The notes: generated from the letters alone by a model not told the origin. A stretch of DNA of 64,000 nucleotides from Paenibacillus auburnensis (GCF_927798115.1 NZ_CAKMMG010000001.1:620001-684000), one strand, 5' to 3'. Shown: positions 34,126 to 43,787, counted from the stretch's first letter. Translations and numbers: made by a program.

Positions 34126-34986
34126 ATGGCGGAATGGCTTGAAGTGATCATAAGAACATTATTTGCTGTTGTTGTGTTATTCTTTTTGACAAAACTGCTT
34201 GGTAAAAGACAGGTTTCGCAGCTATCCTTTTTCGAGTATATAACGGGTATTACTGTGGGGAGTATCGCGGCTTACATATCACTGGATACCGATAAAACCT
34301 GGCATTTGGGCCTGATCGCACTGGCTGTCTGGGTCGCATGTTCCTATGGTATCGAGTTTCTACAGATCAAGAGTAAGAAAGCCCGGGATTTCATTGACTT
34401 CAAATCGACGGTGCTGATCAAGGACGGCAAGATTCTTGAGGAGAATATGAAAAAGGAAAAGCTGTCGACGGATGAGCTGCTGGAGGAACTGCGGAAGAAG
34501 GATGTCTTCAAAGTGGCAGATGTTGAATTTGCCATTATGGAGTCGGATGGTGCGATTAATGTGCTGCTTACGCGCGAGAATCAGCCGCTGACACCGAAGC
34601 ATCTGGGGATCAAGGTAGCACCAGAGCAGGAGACGCAGGCGGTTATCATGGACGGGAAAATTATGGACGAACCGCTCGATACCCTGAATCTGTCCCGCGG
34701 ATGGCTGAATGGTGAGCTTGAAAAGCAGGGGCTTACCGTAGAGAATGTCTTTCTCGGTCAGGTTGATTCTTACGGGGAGCTGACGGTAGATTTATACGCC
34801 GATAGTGTGCAGCTTCAGCCACCGCAGGATAAACCGCAGCTCTATGCGCTATTAAAAAAATGTGAAGCTGATCTTGAATTATTCAGTCTATCCACCAAAA
34901 ACCAGGACGCCAAGCAGTTGTACGAGGATTGCTCGGGTAAGCTGCAGAAGCTGCTTCAAGCCTTAAAGCCTTTTATCCAGAATTGA
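34126..34986 (+). CDS. DUF421-DUF1657 fusion (YetF/2Duf-like) spore membrane protein
   Basis: 286 residues. Three N-terminal membrane helices (about 5-75), then the DUF421/YetF soluble domain with KARDFIDFKSTVLIKDGKIL and FAIMESDGAINVLL. The last ~50 residues (LYALLKKCEADLELFSLSTK, then NQDAKQLYEDCSGKL) align with DUF1657. In heat-resistant Bacillus spores the DUF421-DUF1657 protein 2Duf raises wet-heat resistance. The germinant-receptor operon lies about 130 bases downstream. AATGGAGGG precedes the ATG. Confidence 0.85.
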   Translation: MAEWLEVIIRTLFAVVVLFFLTKLLGKRQVSQLSFFEYITGITVGSIAAYISLDTDKTWHLGLIALAVWVACSYGIEFLQIKSKKARDFIDFKSTVLIKDGKILEENMKKEKLSTDELLEELRKKDVFKVADVEFAIMESDGAINVLLTRENQPLTPKHLGIKVAPEQETQAVIMDGKIMDEPLDTLNLSRGWLNGELEKQGLTVENVFLGQVDSYGELTVDLYADSVQLQPPQDKPQLYALLKKCEADLELFSLSTKNQDAKQLYEDCSGKLQKLLQALKPFIQN

Positions 34987-35114
34987 ATGATGGAGGGGAC
35001 CGGCTGCAGAGCTGGTCCTTTTTGCTAACTGTAAGCTGCGGTTCTGCGTATATTTCCAGTATGTCTTGGCAAACTAAGTCAGATTCTCCAGCATACCTGA
35101 AGGAGGTGAGACGC

Positions 35115-36563
35115 ATGACTAAGAGCATACTTGACGGTATACAGGAGCAGCTTGCCGGCTGCAGCGATGCGGTATACCAATCTATTAATGTTTATGGTCA
35201 TTCTTGCATGCTGATTTATATTCCCTCCATCGTGGATACGCTCAGTCTGCAGGAATTTGTCTCTACACCGCTGAAGTCGGAGGCGAATTCGGAGCCGGAC
35301 TGGCCGCGTTTTCTGGAGCGTCTGGATTATGGCTCTGCCTTTGCCATTCCCTATATTAAAGTATATGACTTGGATAGAGCGGTAGAGCTGGCAGTCAGCG
35401 GTAATGCGGTGCTCTATATCGAAGGATTACCTTATCTTTATTACTTTGAGATCACCCATTACCAGAAAAGAGCGGTATCAGAATCGCAGAATGAACTGGT
35501 TGTTATCGGGCCGCAGGAAGCTTTCATTGAAGATGTTGCCACGAATCTCTCTCTATTGCGCCATAAAATCAAACATGCCGATCTGAAGACAAAACACTTC
35601 TCCATCGGGAAATATACGAAGACAGATGTATATCTGGTATACATTGAAGGACTTTATAAACCGGAGATTCTGGCTGAAATCGAAGGCGTATTGCAAGGCC
35701 TCAATGTAGACGGATCGCTTGGGGTCAGTTATCTGGCAGAACATATGAAGCAGGGTCATTTCTCACCGTTCCCCGTATTTCAATATACGGAGCGTCCCGA
35801 CTCCGTCGCCGCTTCGCTTATGGAAGGCCGTGTGGGTATACTCCAGGACGGGACTCCGTCCGCATTGCTTACGCCAGTAACCTTTTTCTCGCTGCTGCAG
35901 TCTTCGGAAGACTATTATCAGAACTTTTATGCCGGCAGCTGGATCCGGCTGGTCCGGTTCTTTTTTTCGCTGATTTCGCTGCTGCTTCCGGCATTATATG
36001 TAGCCATAACCACTTTTCATTCGCAGATTATACCCTCGGACCTGCTGCTTACGATCGCCTCTGCCAGGGAGAATATCCCGTTTTCCGCCTTAACGGAGGC
36101 GCTTATTATGGAGCTTACCTTTGAAGCGCTTAGGGAAGCCGGCACCCGGATTCCCAAACCTGTAGGGCAGACTGTCTCCATCATTGGCGGGATTGTCATT
36201 GGACAGGCAGCAGTTCAAGCGGGGATTGTTTCCGCACCTATGGTCATTGTCGTCTCTATAACCGGTATAGCCTCGTATATCATTCCCCATTTGGAGCTGG
36301 GTCTGACCTTCAGGCTACTGCGTTTTGTCCTGCTTGTGCTAGGAGGCACAATGGGGCTGCTTGGAGTTATAGTCGCCGTTTTTGTTATTTATGGGCATTT
36401 GGCGCATCTTCGATCCTTTGGTACACCTTACCTGCAGCCTGTTGCGCCGCTTATATTAGAGGATTGGAAAGATACTTTACTGCGTGTACCGAACCCGTTC
36501 ATGACCAAGCGGAGCACCGCGTTTACTGATCGAAAGAATGACAGGAGGCAGAGAAAGCAATGA
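35115..36563 (+). CDS. GerA-family spore germinant receptor subunit A
   Basis: 482 residues. A large soluble N-terminal region (TPLKSEANSEPDW, VIGPQEAFIEDVATNLSLLR), then about five membrane helices with GSWIRLVRFFFSL, EALIMELTFEALREAGTRIP and GQTVSIIGGIVIGQAAVQAG, the strongest family signatures. ATG 35115 follows a near-perfect AAGGAGGTGA. It overlaps the C subunit by 4 bases. Subunits A, B and C sit in the spore inner membrane and respond to germinants. Confidence 0.93.
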   Translation: MTKSILDGIQEQLAGCSDAVYQSINVYGHSCMLIYIPSIVDTLSLQEFVSTPLKSEANSEPDWPRFLERLDYGSAFAIPYIKVYDLDRAVELAVSGNAVLYIEGLPYLYYFEITHYQKRAVSESQNELVVIGPQEAFIEDVATNLSLLRHKIKHADLKTKHFSIGKYTKTDVYLVYIEGLYKPEILAEIEGVLQGLNVDGSLGVSYLAEHMKQGHFSPFPVFQYTERPDSVAASLMEGRVGILQDGTPSALLTPVTFFSLLQSSEDYYQNFYAGSWIRLVRFFFSLISLLLPALYVAITTFHSQIIPSDLLLTIASARENIPFSALTEALIMELTFEALREAGTRIPKPVGQTVSIIGGIVIGQAAVQAGIVSAPMVIVVSITGIASYIIPHLELGLTFRLLRFVLLVLGGTMGLLGVIVAVFVIYGHLAHLRSFGTPYLQPVAPLILEDWKDTLLRVPNPFMTKRSTAFTDRKNDRRQRKQ

Positions 36564-37717
36564 AACCGATCAAGCTTGGGGTTGTTCTCCTGCTGCTCCT
36601 CAATCTGACCGGCTGCTGGTCCAAGATCGAATTGGATCAATTAACGTTTATTTTTGGCATGTATATTGATGTCGGTAAGGAACCGGGAACTGTGGAGGTT
36701 TCCATCAATGCCCCGCTGCCCAATCGTCTGATGTCCAGCACACCAGCAGGAGGCTCGCAGGGGAAAAGCTACTCCCTGGTAACTAAAACCGCTTCGACCA
36801 TTACAGATGCCATCATCCTGATTCAGAAAGACCTATCCAGACGGCTGGATATTTCACATATTAAAGTGATAGTTATCGGAAAGGAATATGCGGCACGGGG
36901 AATTTATGAATTGTTGGAATGGACCAAACGGCAGCCTGAACTTCCAATAGGAACCTATATCATGGCCGCTCCCGGCAAAGCGAAGCAAATTGCCCGATTA
37001 TCTGCGATCTTTGAACAATTACCTGATCAGGTATTGCGGAATTTCTCAGAGCTTAATCTGACCTATGCAACAACGATCAGGAATTGTCTGCAGGCTGAGG
37101 CAAACAACATGGGTTATGCGATGAATTATTTGTCCTTTGGAGAGAACCCGGACGAGATGGAGCAGGGGAAACCGGTACAATGGGCAGGAGTGCAAGGCGT
37201 CATGTTGTTCAATAAAATGAAAATGAAGGATACACTGAGCGGTGCGGACAGCAGGGCGCTTTCGTGGGCAGCCGGAGATTTGGCCGGTCATATAGCGCTA
37301 CCTATGTATACGGTAAAGTGGGAGGAAGACAGTAAGGGGAAAGCCAGTGCGCTTTTCTATAACAATTCAGTTTCACATTCCGTAAAGATGACAGGGGAAG
37401 GCCCTGTCTTCTACATCAAATTGAAAGGTAAAGCGAGCATCACATTATTTAGGGATAATGGCGCCGAGAATGCTATTGATCACAGTGGAACTATTAAGCG
37501 AAACCTGGAGGAAAGGGTCACTGCAGATGTACGCAGGGCCATCCGTAAAACGCAGGAGGCGGGAGCGGATGTCCTGCAGCTTGGGATGCTGCTCGAATGG
37601 AATCATCCTAAAGAGTGGCGCAAGCTAAAGGAAAAATGGGACGAGTATTATGCCAAGGAAGCAGAAATTAGGGTAACTGCGGATTTCAGTATTGATGATT
37701 TTGGGGCGAGTAAATAG
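36560..37717 (+). CDS. Ger(x)C-family germinant receptor lipoprotein
   Basis: 385 residues. Lipoprotein signal with lipobox LTGC (Cys about 19), followed by WSKIELDQL typical of GerAC. Domains 1-3 follow, with SRRLDISHIKVIVIG and the C-terminal QEAGADVLQLG. It overlaps gene A by ATGA and precedes gene B, giving an A-C-B order. Length normal. Confidence 0.92.
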   Translation: MKPIKLGVVLLLLLNLTGCWSKIELDQLTFIFGMYIDVGKEPGTVEVSINAPLPNRLMSSTPAGGSQGKSYSLVTKTASTITDAIILIQKDLSRRLDISHIKVIVIGKEYAARGIYELLEWTKRQPELPIGTYIMAAPGKAKQIARLSAIFEQLPDQVLRNFSELNLTYATTIRNCLQAEANNMGYAMNYLSFGENPDEMEQGKPVQWAGVQGVMLFNKMKMKDTLSGADSRALSWAAGDLAGHIALPMYTVKWEEDSKGKASALFYNNSVSHSVKMTGEGPVFYIKLKGKASITLFRDNGAENAIDHSGTIKRNLEERVTADVRRAIRKTQEAGADVLQLGMLLEWNHPKEWRKLKEKWDEYYAKEAEIRVTADFSIDDFGASK

Positions 37718-37739
37718 CGAAATGATGAAAGGAGACACT

Positions 37740-38831
37740 ATGCGCACAACGAACTGGCAAATGTTCCGCTTCAGCCTGGTTTACTTCAACTCCCAGACAT
37801 CGATCTTTATTATCCCTGCTATCGTTAGCAGCTCCGGTTATCAAGGCTGGATCTCAATTGTGCTGGGAAGCGTTGTGTCCATGATCTTGTTATTCGTTAC
37901 CATTCAGGTGGGGAAGCTAAGTGCAGACCGGGCCTGGGTTGGCTTTGGCAAGGAGGTTATGGGCAAATGGATACATGGTGCAATTGTATTCATACTGCTC
38001 TGTTGGTGTGTGTACTATGCATCCTTAGACATTGAGAATTTTGTTCTGTTCTTCGGAACTAATTATATGAGAGGAACTCCGCAGCTATTTATTCAGCTGG
38101 TACTGGGTGGGGTCATTATATTTACAGCTTCGCGGGGACTCTCCACAATGGTGTATATGTCTGACGGGATTTTTCTGCTGCTTATAGCGACTACTTTTTT
38201 TACATTTTATTTGTTTTTGCCAAACGCGGAGTTTGAAATGCTTCCGGCTTTCATCCACTATCATGAACCGGGACTTATCTTTCACGATACGGTCACAGCG
38301 ACTTCCTGGTTTGCCGAGTGGGTTGTGTTTTTGTTTTTGGCTCCGGATTTGAAGATTAACAATAAGCTGCTCAAAAAACTCCTGATCTCGGAAGTAGTAC
38401 TTACCTTTTTCGTGCTGGTCGGGTGGGTGATGACGCTGCTCAACTTTGGCCCGCATTTAGGAAAAGCTCTGCAGTACCCTTATCTGGAGATGGTTCGCAG
38501 CTCTTCCCATGATGATATATTAGGTAATCTGGATCCGCTACTGATCGGCATCTGGTCTGCCTCCATGTTCATGCACAGCTCATTTTTAATTTATGTCGCG
38601 TATAAATGCGCCCTGTATCTCACAAAGCAAAAAGTAAAGAAATATATGATCCCGTTTCTGGTGTTCTGTTCGGTATTCATTGCCTATCTGTATTCGCGCA
38701 GCATCACCCGGTATTACAGAGATTACGAATCCTTTATAACAGTCATTCTCTGGTTATGTGTGGAATGTATTCCGGTGTATTACTATATTGCAGCCTTTAT
38801 CCGTTCCAAAATAAGTAAGCCTGCTGGCTGA
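37740..38831 (+). CDS. GerB-family germinant receptor permease subunit
   Basis: 363 residues, about ten membrane helices, amino-acid/polyamine transporter fold. NWQMFRFSLVYFNSQTSIFI opens helix 1; PAFIHYHEPGLIFHDTVTA is in the middle. ATG 37740 has AAAGGAG 5 bases before it; the frame begins inside gene C. In B. subtilis the B subunit holds the germinant site; ligand here unknown. Confidence 0.92.
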   Translation: MRTTNWQMFRFSLVYFNSQTSIFIIPAIVSSSGYQGWISIVLGSVVSMILLFVTIQVGKLSADRAWVGFGKEVMGKWIHGAIVFILLCWCVYYASLDIENFVLFFGTNYMRGTPQLFIQLVLGGVIIFTASRGLSTMVYMSDGIFLLLIATTFFTFYLFLPNAEFEMLPAFIHYHEPGLIFHDTVTATSWFAEWVVFLFLAPDLKINNKLLKKLLISEVVLTFFVLVGWVMTLLNFGPHLGKALQYPYLEMVRSSSHDDILGNLDPLLIGIWSASMFMHSSFLIYVAYKCALYLTKQKVKKYMIPFLVFCSVFIAYLYSRSITRYYRDYESFITVILWLCVECIPVYYYIAAFIRSKISKPAG

Positions 38832-38924
38832 GGCAGCGACTTATTTATTATAAAATGGATGCGCTTTCTGGTATGATTAAGCTTTGGTACATACCTTATA
38901 AGCGATAGGATGGTGGTATTCTTC

Positions 38925-39902
38925 ATGAATCTACAAGAGGCCAGCGGGCTGATAAGCTCGATCCGGATGAATCTATCAAAAGTTATTGTCGGAAAAGAGA
39001 CAGGGGTGGACCTTCTGCTGACAGCACTGCTCGCAAACGGCCATGTGCTGCTGGAGGACGTCCCCGGTACCGGGAAAACACTGCTGGCCAAAACACTGGC
39101 CCGCTCACTTGACTGTGCGTTCAAGCGTATACAGTTTACACCGGACTTATTGCCCTCGGATTTAAGCGGGATCAATTACTATAACCAGAAGAGCGGAGAG
39201 TTCGAGTTCCGGCCGGGTCCGGTATTTGCCAGCATTCTGCTGGCGGATGAGATCAACCGGGCGACGCCGCGGACCCAGTCAAGCCTGCTGGAATGTATGG
39301 AAGAACGGCAAATTACGATCGACGGCGTGACCCATGAGCTGGAAGCACCGTTTCTTGTAATCGCCACACAGAACCCGGTGGACAGTCAAGGAACATTCCC
39401 GCTGCCGGAAGCGCAGTTGGACCGTTTCTTGATGCGGATTACGACAGGTTATCCTTCCTTTGAAGAAGGAGTGCATATCTTGCAGCGGTTCCGCCAGAGC
39501 AACCCGCTGGAAGATACGGCTGCGGTTGCTACCGCCCAGCAGATTCAAGCTGCGCAGCGGCTGACTGCGGCCGTGAATGTCAGTGATGACTTACTGGCCT
39601 ATATGATCCGGATTGTTGAAGCTACCCGGAAGGCGGTAGCCGTCAAGCTCGGAGCCAGCCCGCGTGCAGGCTTTGCGTTACTGCGCGCTTCTCAAGGATA
39701 TGCCTTACTTCAAGGCAGGGATTATATCATTCCGGATGATATTAAGGCTGTAGCTGTACCGGTGCTTGCCCATCGTCTGCTATTACAGCGCGGTCCGGGC
39801 TCCAGGGAAGGCCAGGCTGCAGAGACAGTACTGCAGATTCTGCGCGAAGTGGAGGTTCCGGCCGAGCCGTCTATGGCGGCAAGAGGCGGAAGGGTGGATT
39901 GA
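38925..39902 (+). CDS. MoxR-family AAA+ ATPase
   Basis: 325 residues. Walker A EDVPGTGKTLLAK, Walker B LLADEINRATPRTQSSLLE, sensor 1 IATQNP, C-terminal AAA lid. MoxR ATPases act as chaperones for co-encoded DUF58/VWA proteins. Start ATG 38925 (GGTGG nearby) or 38910. The DUF58 gene starts 3 bases after the stop. Confidence 0.92.
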   Translation: MNLQEASGLISSIRMNLSKVIVGKETGVDLLLTALLANGHVLLEDVPGTGKTLLAKTLARSLDCAFKRIQFTPDLLPSDLSGINYYNQKSGEFEFRPGPVFASILLADEINRATPRTQSSLLECMEERQITIDGVTHELEAPFLVIATQNPVDSQGTFPLPEAQLDRFLMRITTGYPSFEEGVHILQRFRQSNPLEDTAAVATAQQIQAAQRLTAAVNVSDDLLAYMIRIVEATRKAVAVKLGASPRAGFALLRASQGYALLQGRDYIIPDDIKAVAVPVLAHRLLLQRGPGSREGQAAETVLQILREVEVPAEPSMAARGGRVD

Positions 39903-39905
39903 GTC

Positions 39906-40994
39906 ATGTCCCTTCCTTGGTTCATCTTCAGTACGCTTATTCTGCTGCTTCTTGTGTCCGTGATCTATCAGCGTTATGCACTTAAGAAAGTCAGCTACAC
40001 TCGTTATTTCTCTGCGGCCGCCGCCTATGAGGGGGAGCAGATTGAGATGATTGAAGAGATTGTCAACCGCAAGTTGCTTCCGCTGCCGTGGCTGCGCCTC
40101 GAATCCAGCTTTGCCCGGGGCCTGAAATTCGGCAGGCAGGAGAATCTGGGCGTCAGCAGCGGTGAAATTTATCAGAATCATATCAGTATGTTCTATATGC
40201 GTCCCTACCGCCAGATCAGACGCCGTCATGTGGTCCGCTGTGATCAGAGGGGCTTATACCGGCTTGAATCCGTTACAATGACAAGCGGAGATCTTTTTGG
40301 AATGAGCCGGAAGAGCAAGACATATCCGCTGAAGCTGGAACTCCTGGTCTATCCTGGGATATCCAATTTCTATGAGCTTCCACTTCCGGTTCACAGCTGG
40401 CTGGGCGAGTTGCCAGTCAAACGCTGGATTGTAGAAGATCCGTTCCTGACCGCTGGTACACGAGAGTATAGTCCCGGGGATTCTCTGGGGGCCATGAACT
40501 GGAAAGCCACTGCACGGACCGGCATTATGCAGGTGCACCAAAAGGATCATACCGCCGATTCCCGGCTGATCCTCTGTCTGAATGTGGAGATCAGCGACTC
40601 CATGTGGCGGAATATAACAGATGCCGCGCGGATTGAACTGGGCATAAGATATGCGGCTACGGTAGCTGATTATGCCATAGGCCATGGTCTTGAGACAGGT
40701 CTGCTGTGTAATGGCAAGCTCGAAGGCGGAGGCGAACGTAATCCGGTAACCGCCGGGCCGATGGGAAGCCTGGAAGAGGTGCTCGGCCTGTTGGCCCGCC
40801 TGCAGCTCGACTGGACAATACCGATGTCCCGGCTGCTGGAGCATGAAGTGGAGAATTGTCCCGAAGGCAACGATTATTTGATCATCACCTGCCACCGGGG
40901 GCAGGAGCTGCAGCTGGCAGCCGAGGAATTAAGGCTGCTGGGCAATGGTGTAGCCTGGCTGGACATTCCGGGAGAGGAGAAGGAGAGCGCATGA
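39906..40994 (+). CDS. DUF58 protein
   Basis: 362 residues. One N-terminal membrane helix (WFIFSTLILLLLVSVIY), then a beta-rich part and the DUF58 core with TREYSPGDSLGAMNWKATAR, followed by a VWA-like domain with ILCLNVEISDSMW. It works with MoxR; the function of Firmicute versions is unsettled. ATG 39906; stop overlaps the next start as ATGA. Confidence 0.9.
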   Translation: MSLPWFIFSTLILLLLVSVIYQRYALKKVSYTRYFSAAAAYEGEQIEMIEEIVNRKLLPLPWLRLESSFARGLKFGRQENLGVSSGEIYQNHISMFYMRPYRQIRRRHVVRCDQRGLYRLESVTMTSGDLFGMSRKSKTYPLKLELLVYPGISNFYELPLPVHSWLGELPVKRWIVEDPFLTAGTREYSPGDSLGAMNWKATARTGIMQVHQKDHTADSRLILCLNVEISDSMWRNITDAARIELGIRYAATVADYAIGHGLETGLLCNGKLEGGGERNPVTAGPMGSLEEVLGLLARLQLDWTIPMSRLLEHEVENCPEGNDYLIITCHRGQELQLAAEELRLLGNGVAWLDIPGEEKESA

Positions 40995-42319
40995 GTACCG
41001 ATCCTGCGAAGCGTCTGCAGGTTTCATTAAAGTTATGGTTAGCCTGTGTTATTGTATGGCTGCTGTTTCTCCCGCTCTGGGTGCTGTTGGAGGTATATCT
41101 GCCACCGGAGCGGGGACTATTCCCATGGTTTTATGTGCTTCCGTTCCTGTCATTAGCGGGTGTGCTGCTGCGCTATGTATGCAGCCGCAGATGGATGCAG
41201 CTACTGGCAGCCTTGCTGCTAGGTGCAGCAGCAGGGTTAATATGCGCCGGATTGAGTATTAAGGCCCTGCCGCTGGTTGCCGTTAGCGTATTATTTGCCT
41301 ATCTCGGAATGAACGTACCCTCCATGGATCAGCGGATGAGAGCTTATGTCGCCGGGCTGACAGTATATTTTGCTGCGGCCATTGTTTTTGCTAGAGTTTC
41401 TGAACTTCAGCCGAGCCTGAAGCTGTTGACCTGGAGCGGCAGCCTGTGCCTTGTACTTGCGCTATTTGATTCCAATATCAGCTTTTTGCGATACAGCTCT
41501 TTTTCAGCTGATAGTTCACGCTTGCCGTCAGACATGCGTCGGCATAACCGTGTATTCGTACTGCTGTTTGTTGCAGTTGCGGCAGCGCTCGCCGCAGGTG
41601 CGGGCAAAGCAATCGGAACGCTGCTATGGAATGCAGCGCGACTGATCATCGGCTGGCTGTCCCGGCTACTGTCCGGTTCTGAGAAATCCACACCAATCGA
41701 GACAGTTCCACAGGCGGCGCTTCCGAAGCTTCCGAAGACTAAAGTACACGAGTCCGGTCTCCTGTCGATGATTTTCGAAATCATCTTCTATGGTATTGGA
41801 GCAGCCGTATTGCTTCTGCTGCTGTATTTGGGTTTGCGCTGGCTGTACCGGAATACGGGAGGTTTATTCCGCAGAGCGATCGATGCGCTCCTGTCCATGC
41901 TGCGCAGAGAGTCGCCGCAGGAGCATGCTGCTTTTCAGGATGAAGAGGAGAATATCTTCGCCTGGGAGAAGACCGTCCAGGGCGTCCGGGAATACTGGCT
42001 GAACCGGCTGAAGCCGGGCGGCCGCAGGGACCGCTGGGAGTCAATGAACGGCAGCCGTGAGCGCATTCGCTGGCTATACCGTCATTGGCTAGGCGCGAAA
42101 CAAGCCGAGGGCTATGAGGTTAAAGGCTTCCTGACACCGTCGGAGACCGGAGAAGACGTAACGGAGTGGGCTGAGAACAGGAAGCAAATGCGTAAGAGTG
42201 GCGGCGGCAGCGAAGTCTCCCCTGACGAACTGCTTCAACTATATAATCAAGCCAGATATGGCAATGATGAGGCTTCAGGCAAGGATCTGGAGCAACTCAA
42301 AAAGCAGCTGAAGCTTTGA
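40991..42319 (+). CDS. Membrane protein with C-terminal DUF4129-like domain
   Basis: 442 residues. About six membrane helices in residues 15-215, another at about 265-285, then a cytoplasmic domain with ERIRWLYRHWLGAKQAEGYE and SPDELLQLYNQARYGNDEAS, fitting DUF4129. Such proteins often end in or accompany a transglutaminase; no transglutaminase domain is seen here. Third gene of the MoxR-DUF58 operon. Confidence 0.8.
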   Translation: MSTDPAKRLQVSLKLWLACVIVWLLFLPLWVLLEVYLPPERGLFPWFYVLPFLSLAGVLLRYVCSRRWMQLLAALLLGAAAGLICAGLSIKALPLVAVSVLFAYLGMNVPSMDQRMRAYVAGLTVYFAAAIVFARVSELQPSLKLLTWSGSLCLVLALFDSNISFLRYSSFSADSSRLPSDMRRHNRVFVLLFVAVAAALAAGAGKAIGTLLWNAARLIIGWLSRLLSGSEKSTPIETVPQAALPKLPKTKVHESGLLSMIFEIIFYGIGAAVLLLLLYLGLRWLYRNTGGLFRRAIDALLSMLRRESPQEHAAFQDEEENIFAWEKTVQGVREYWLNRLKPGGRRDRWESMNGSRERIRWLYRHWLGAKQAEGYEVKGFLTPSETGEDVTEWAENRKQMRKSGGGSEVSPDELLQLYNQARYGNDEASGKDLEQLKKQLKL

Positions 42320-42349
42320 ATTCTGCGGACAGGTGAGAGGAGCAGAAAC

Positions 42350-42757
42350 ATGGGCCAATATTTAAGCGGTGAAATGGCCAAAGCGGCAAAGGTGAATATA
42401 GAGACGCTGAGATATTATGAGAAGCACGGACTGCTTCCCGCACCGCAGCGTTCAGAATCGGGCTACCGTCTGTATAACGAAGAGACCCTGCAGAGGCTTC
42501 TGTTTATCCAGAATGCCAAACGATGCGGATTTACACTGAAGGAAATCAAGAAGGCGCTGGTTAAATCTGCAGCTGGTAGCATCGGCATTGCTGATTTTGT
42601 GGCAGTCATTGAACGGAAAATGATTGAGATAGATGTAGAGATTGCGAAGCGGGAACAGACCAAGGCAATGCTCAGTCAGCTGAAAGGGGAACTTCAAGCT
42701 AAAGACAAACATCCGGGTGTCCGGGAGGTTCTGGGAATTCTTCAGATGGATTCCTAA
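42350..42757 (+). CDS. MerR-family regulator
   Basis: 135 residues. Winged HTH with MAKAAKVNIETLRYYEKHGL and SGYRLYNEETLQRLLFIQ, then a dimerising coiled coil. The C-terminal CxxC metal loop of metal-sensing members is missing, and its only Cys is in KRCGF. Ribosome site GAGAGGAG. It probably controls the next gene through the promoter at 42786-42817. Confidence 0.88.
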   Translation: MGQYLSGEMAKAAKVNIETLRYYEKHGLLPAPQRSESGYRLYNEETLQRLLFIQNAKRCGFTLKEIKKALVKSAAGSIGIADFVAVIERKMIEIDVEIAKREQTKAMLSQLKGELQAKDKHPGVREVLGILQMDS

Positions 42758-42785
42758 TCCATGAATTGTTAGCTTGGCGGCATGC

Positions 42786-42817
42786 TTGACTCTGTACTTT
42801 ACTACAGGGTTTATGAT
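42786..42817 (+). promoter_or_regulatory. MerR-type promoter with long spacer and dyad
   Basis: -35 TTGACT 42786-42791, -10 TATGAT 42812-42817, 20-base spacer. ACTCTGTA (42789-42796) and TACAGGGT (42803-42810), 7 of 8 matched, form a dyad between the boxes. This is the layout MerR proteins activate by DNA untwisting. Confidence 0.75.
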
Positions 42818-42851
42818 GCAGGTATCAAACCTTGCAGGAGGAGATCCACGC

Positions 42852-43787
42852 ATGCCAACCCCAATCCATCAGCTTGAAGCAATCAAAAGGTTTTTGCGTC
42901 AAAACCGCGGTCCATCCGGTAAGTCAATAGAGCAAATCCGCAATGAAATGGCGGAAGCGGCAAGACAGCTTCCAAGATGTCCAGATATAAAAGCGGAATC
43001 TGTTAATATCGGGGAACTGTATGGCGAGTGGGTCAGTATAGAAGGTATGACAGATGTTGCGGCAGAGAGAGCGTTCCTCTACTTCCACGGAGGAGGGTTT
43101 ATTGCAGGCACTTGCGAAATGTACCGCGATCTTGCCGCCCGGATATCAGGAGCGTGCGGTATCAAAGTGCTGACCTTTCAATACCGTCTTGCACCGGAGC
43201 ACCGGTATCCGGCAGCTAACGAAGATTGCCTGTCCGCCTTTTACTGGCTGCTAGGGCAGGGGTTTTTGCCGGAAAATATTTTTCTTGGCGGGGATTCGGT
43301 TGGTGCTACCCTTGCGTTGATGACGCTGATTTCGCTTAGAGATGCAGGGGAAGCAATGCCTGCAGCAGCCGTTTTGCTCTCTCCGCACAGTGATCTTGTT
43401 CATTTGGACGGAGAGTCGTATACCAGCAGGGCCATGACGGACCCCACAGGCAGCCTTGAAGGGAACCGGAAGATTGTAGAAGATTATGTAGGCGGGTGTG
43501 AGGGGGGCTTACCGGCACTGCTCTCCCCGCTGCGCCTTGATCTGCATGGTCTGCCTCCCATTCTGATTCAGGCGGGAGATCAGGAGGTTCTGCTGAGTGA
43601 TGCCGAACGCTTGGCCGTACAACTCCGGACTGCAGGGTCTGAAGTGAAGCTGGAAATATGGGAGCAGATGTGGAGTGTCTTTCAATTTATGGCCGGCCTT
43701 CTGGTTGAGGGGGAGCAAGCCATTGTCAGCATTGGAGAATTTGTCAGAACAGTAAGCGCAGCAGCATCAGGGACAGCACGCCGGTAA
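42852..43787 (+). CDS. HSL-type alpha/beta hydrolase, catalytic His apparently missing
   Basis: 311 residues. Oxyanion motif HGGGF, nucleophile GDSVGA and acid region QAGDQEVLLSDAERL are present. Where active relatives read MWHVFQ or MIHVFQ, this protein has MWSVFQ, so the triad His is Ser. It may be inactive as an esterase or use another residue. AGGAGGAG precedes ATG 42852. Driven by a MerR-type promoter. Its 3' end overlaps azlD on the other strand by 44 bases. Confidence 0.85.
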   Translation: MPTPIHQLEAIKRFLRQNRGPSGKSIEQIRNEMAEAARQLPRCPDIKAESVNIGELYGEWVSIEGMTDVAAERAFLYFHGGGFIAGTCEMYRDLAARISGACGIKVLTFQYRLAPEHRYPAANEDCLSAFYWLLGQGFLPENIFLGGDSVGATLALMTLISLRDAGEAMPAAAVLLSPHSDLVHLDGESYTSRAMTDPTGSLEGNRKIVEDYVGGCEGGLPALLSPLRLDLHGLPPILIQAGDQEVLLSDAERLAVQLRTAGSEVKLEIWEQMWSVFQFMAGLLVEGEQAIVSIGEFVRTVSAAASGTARR

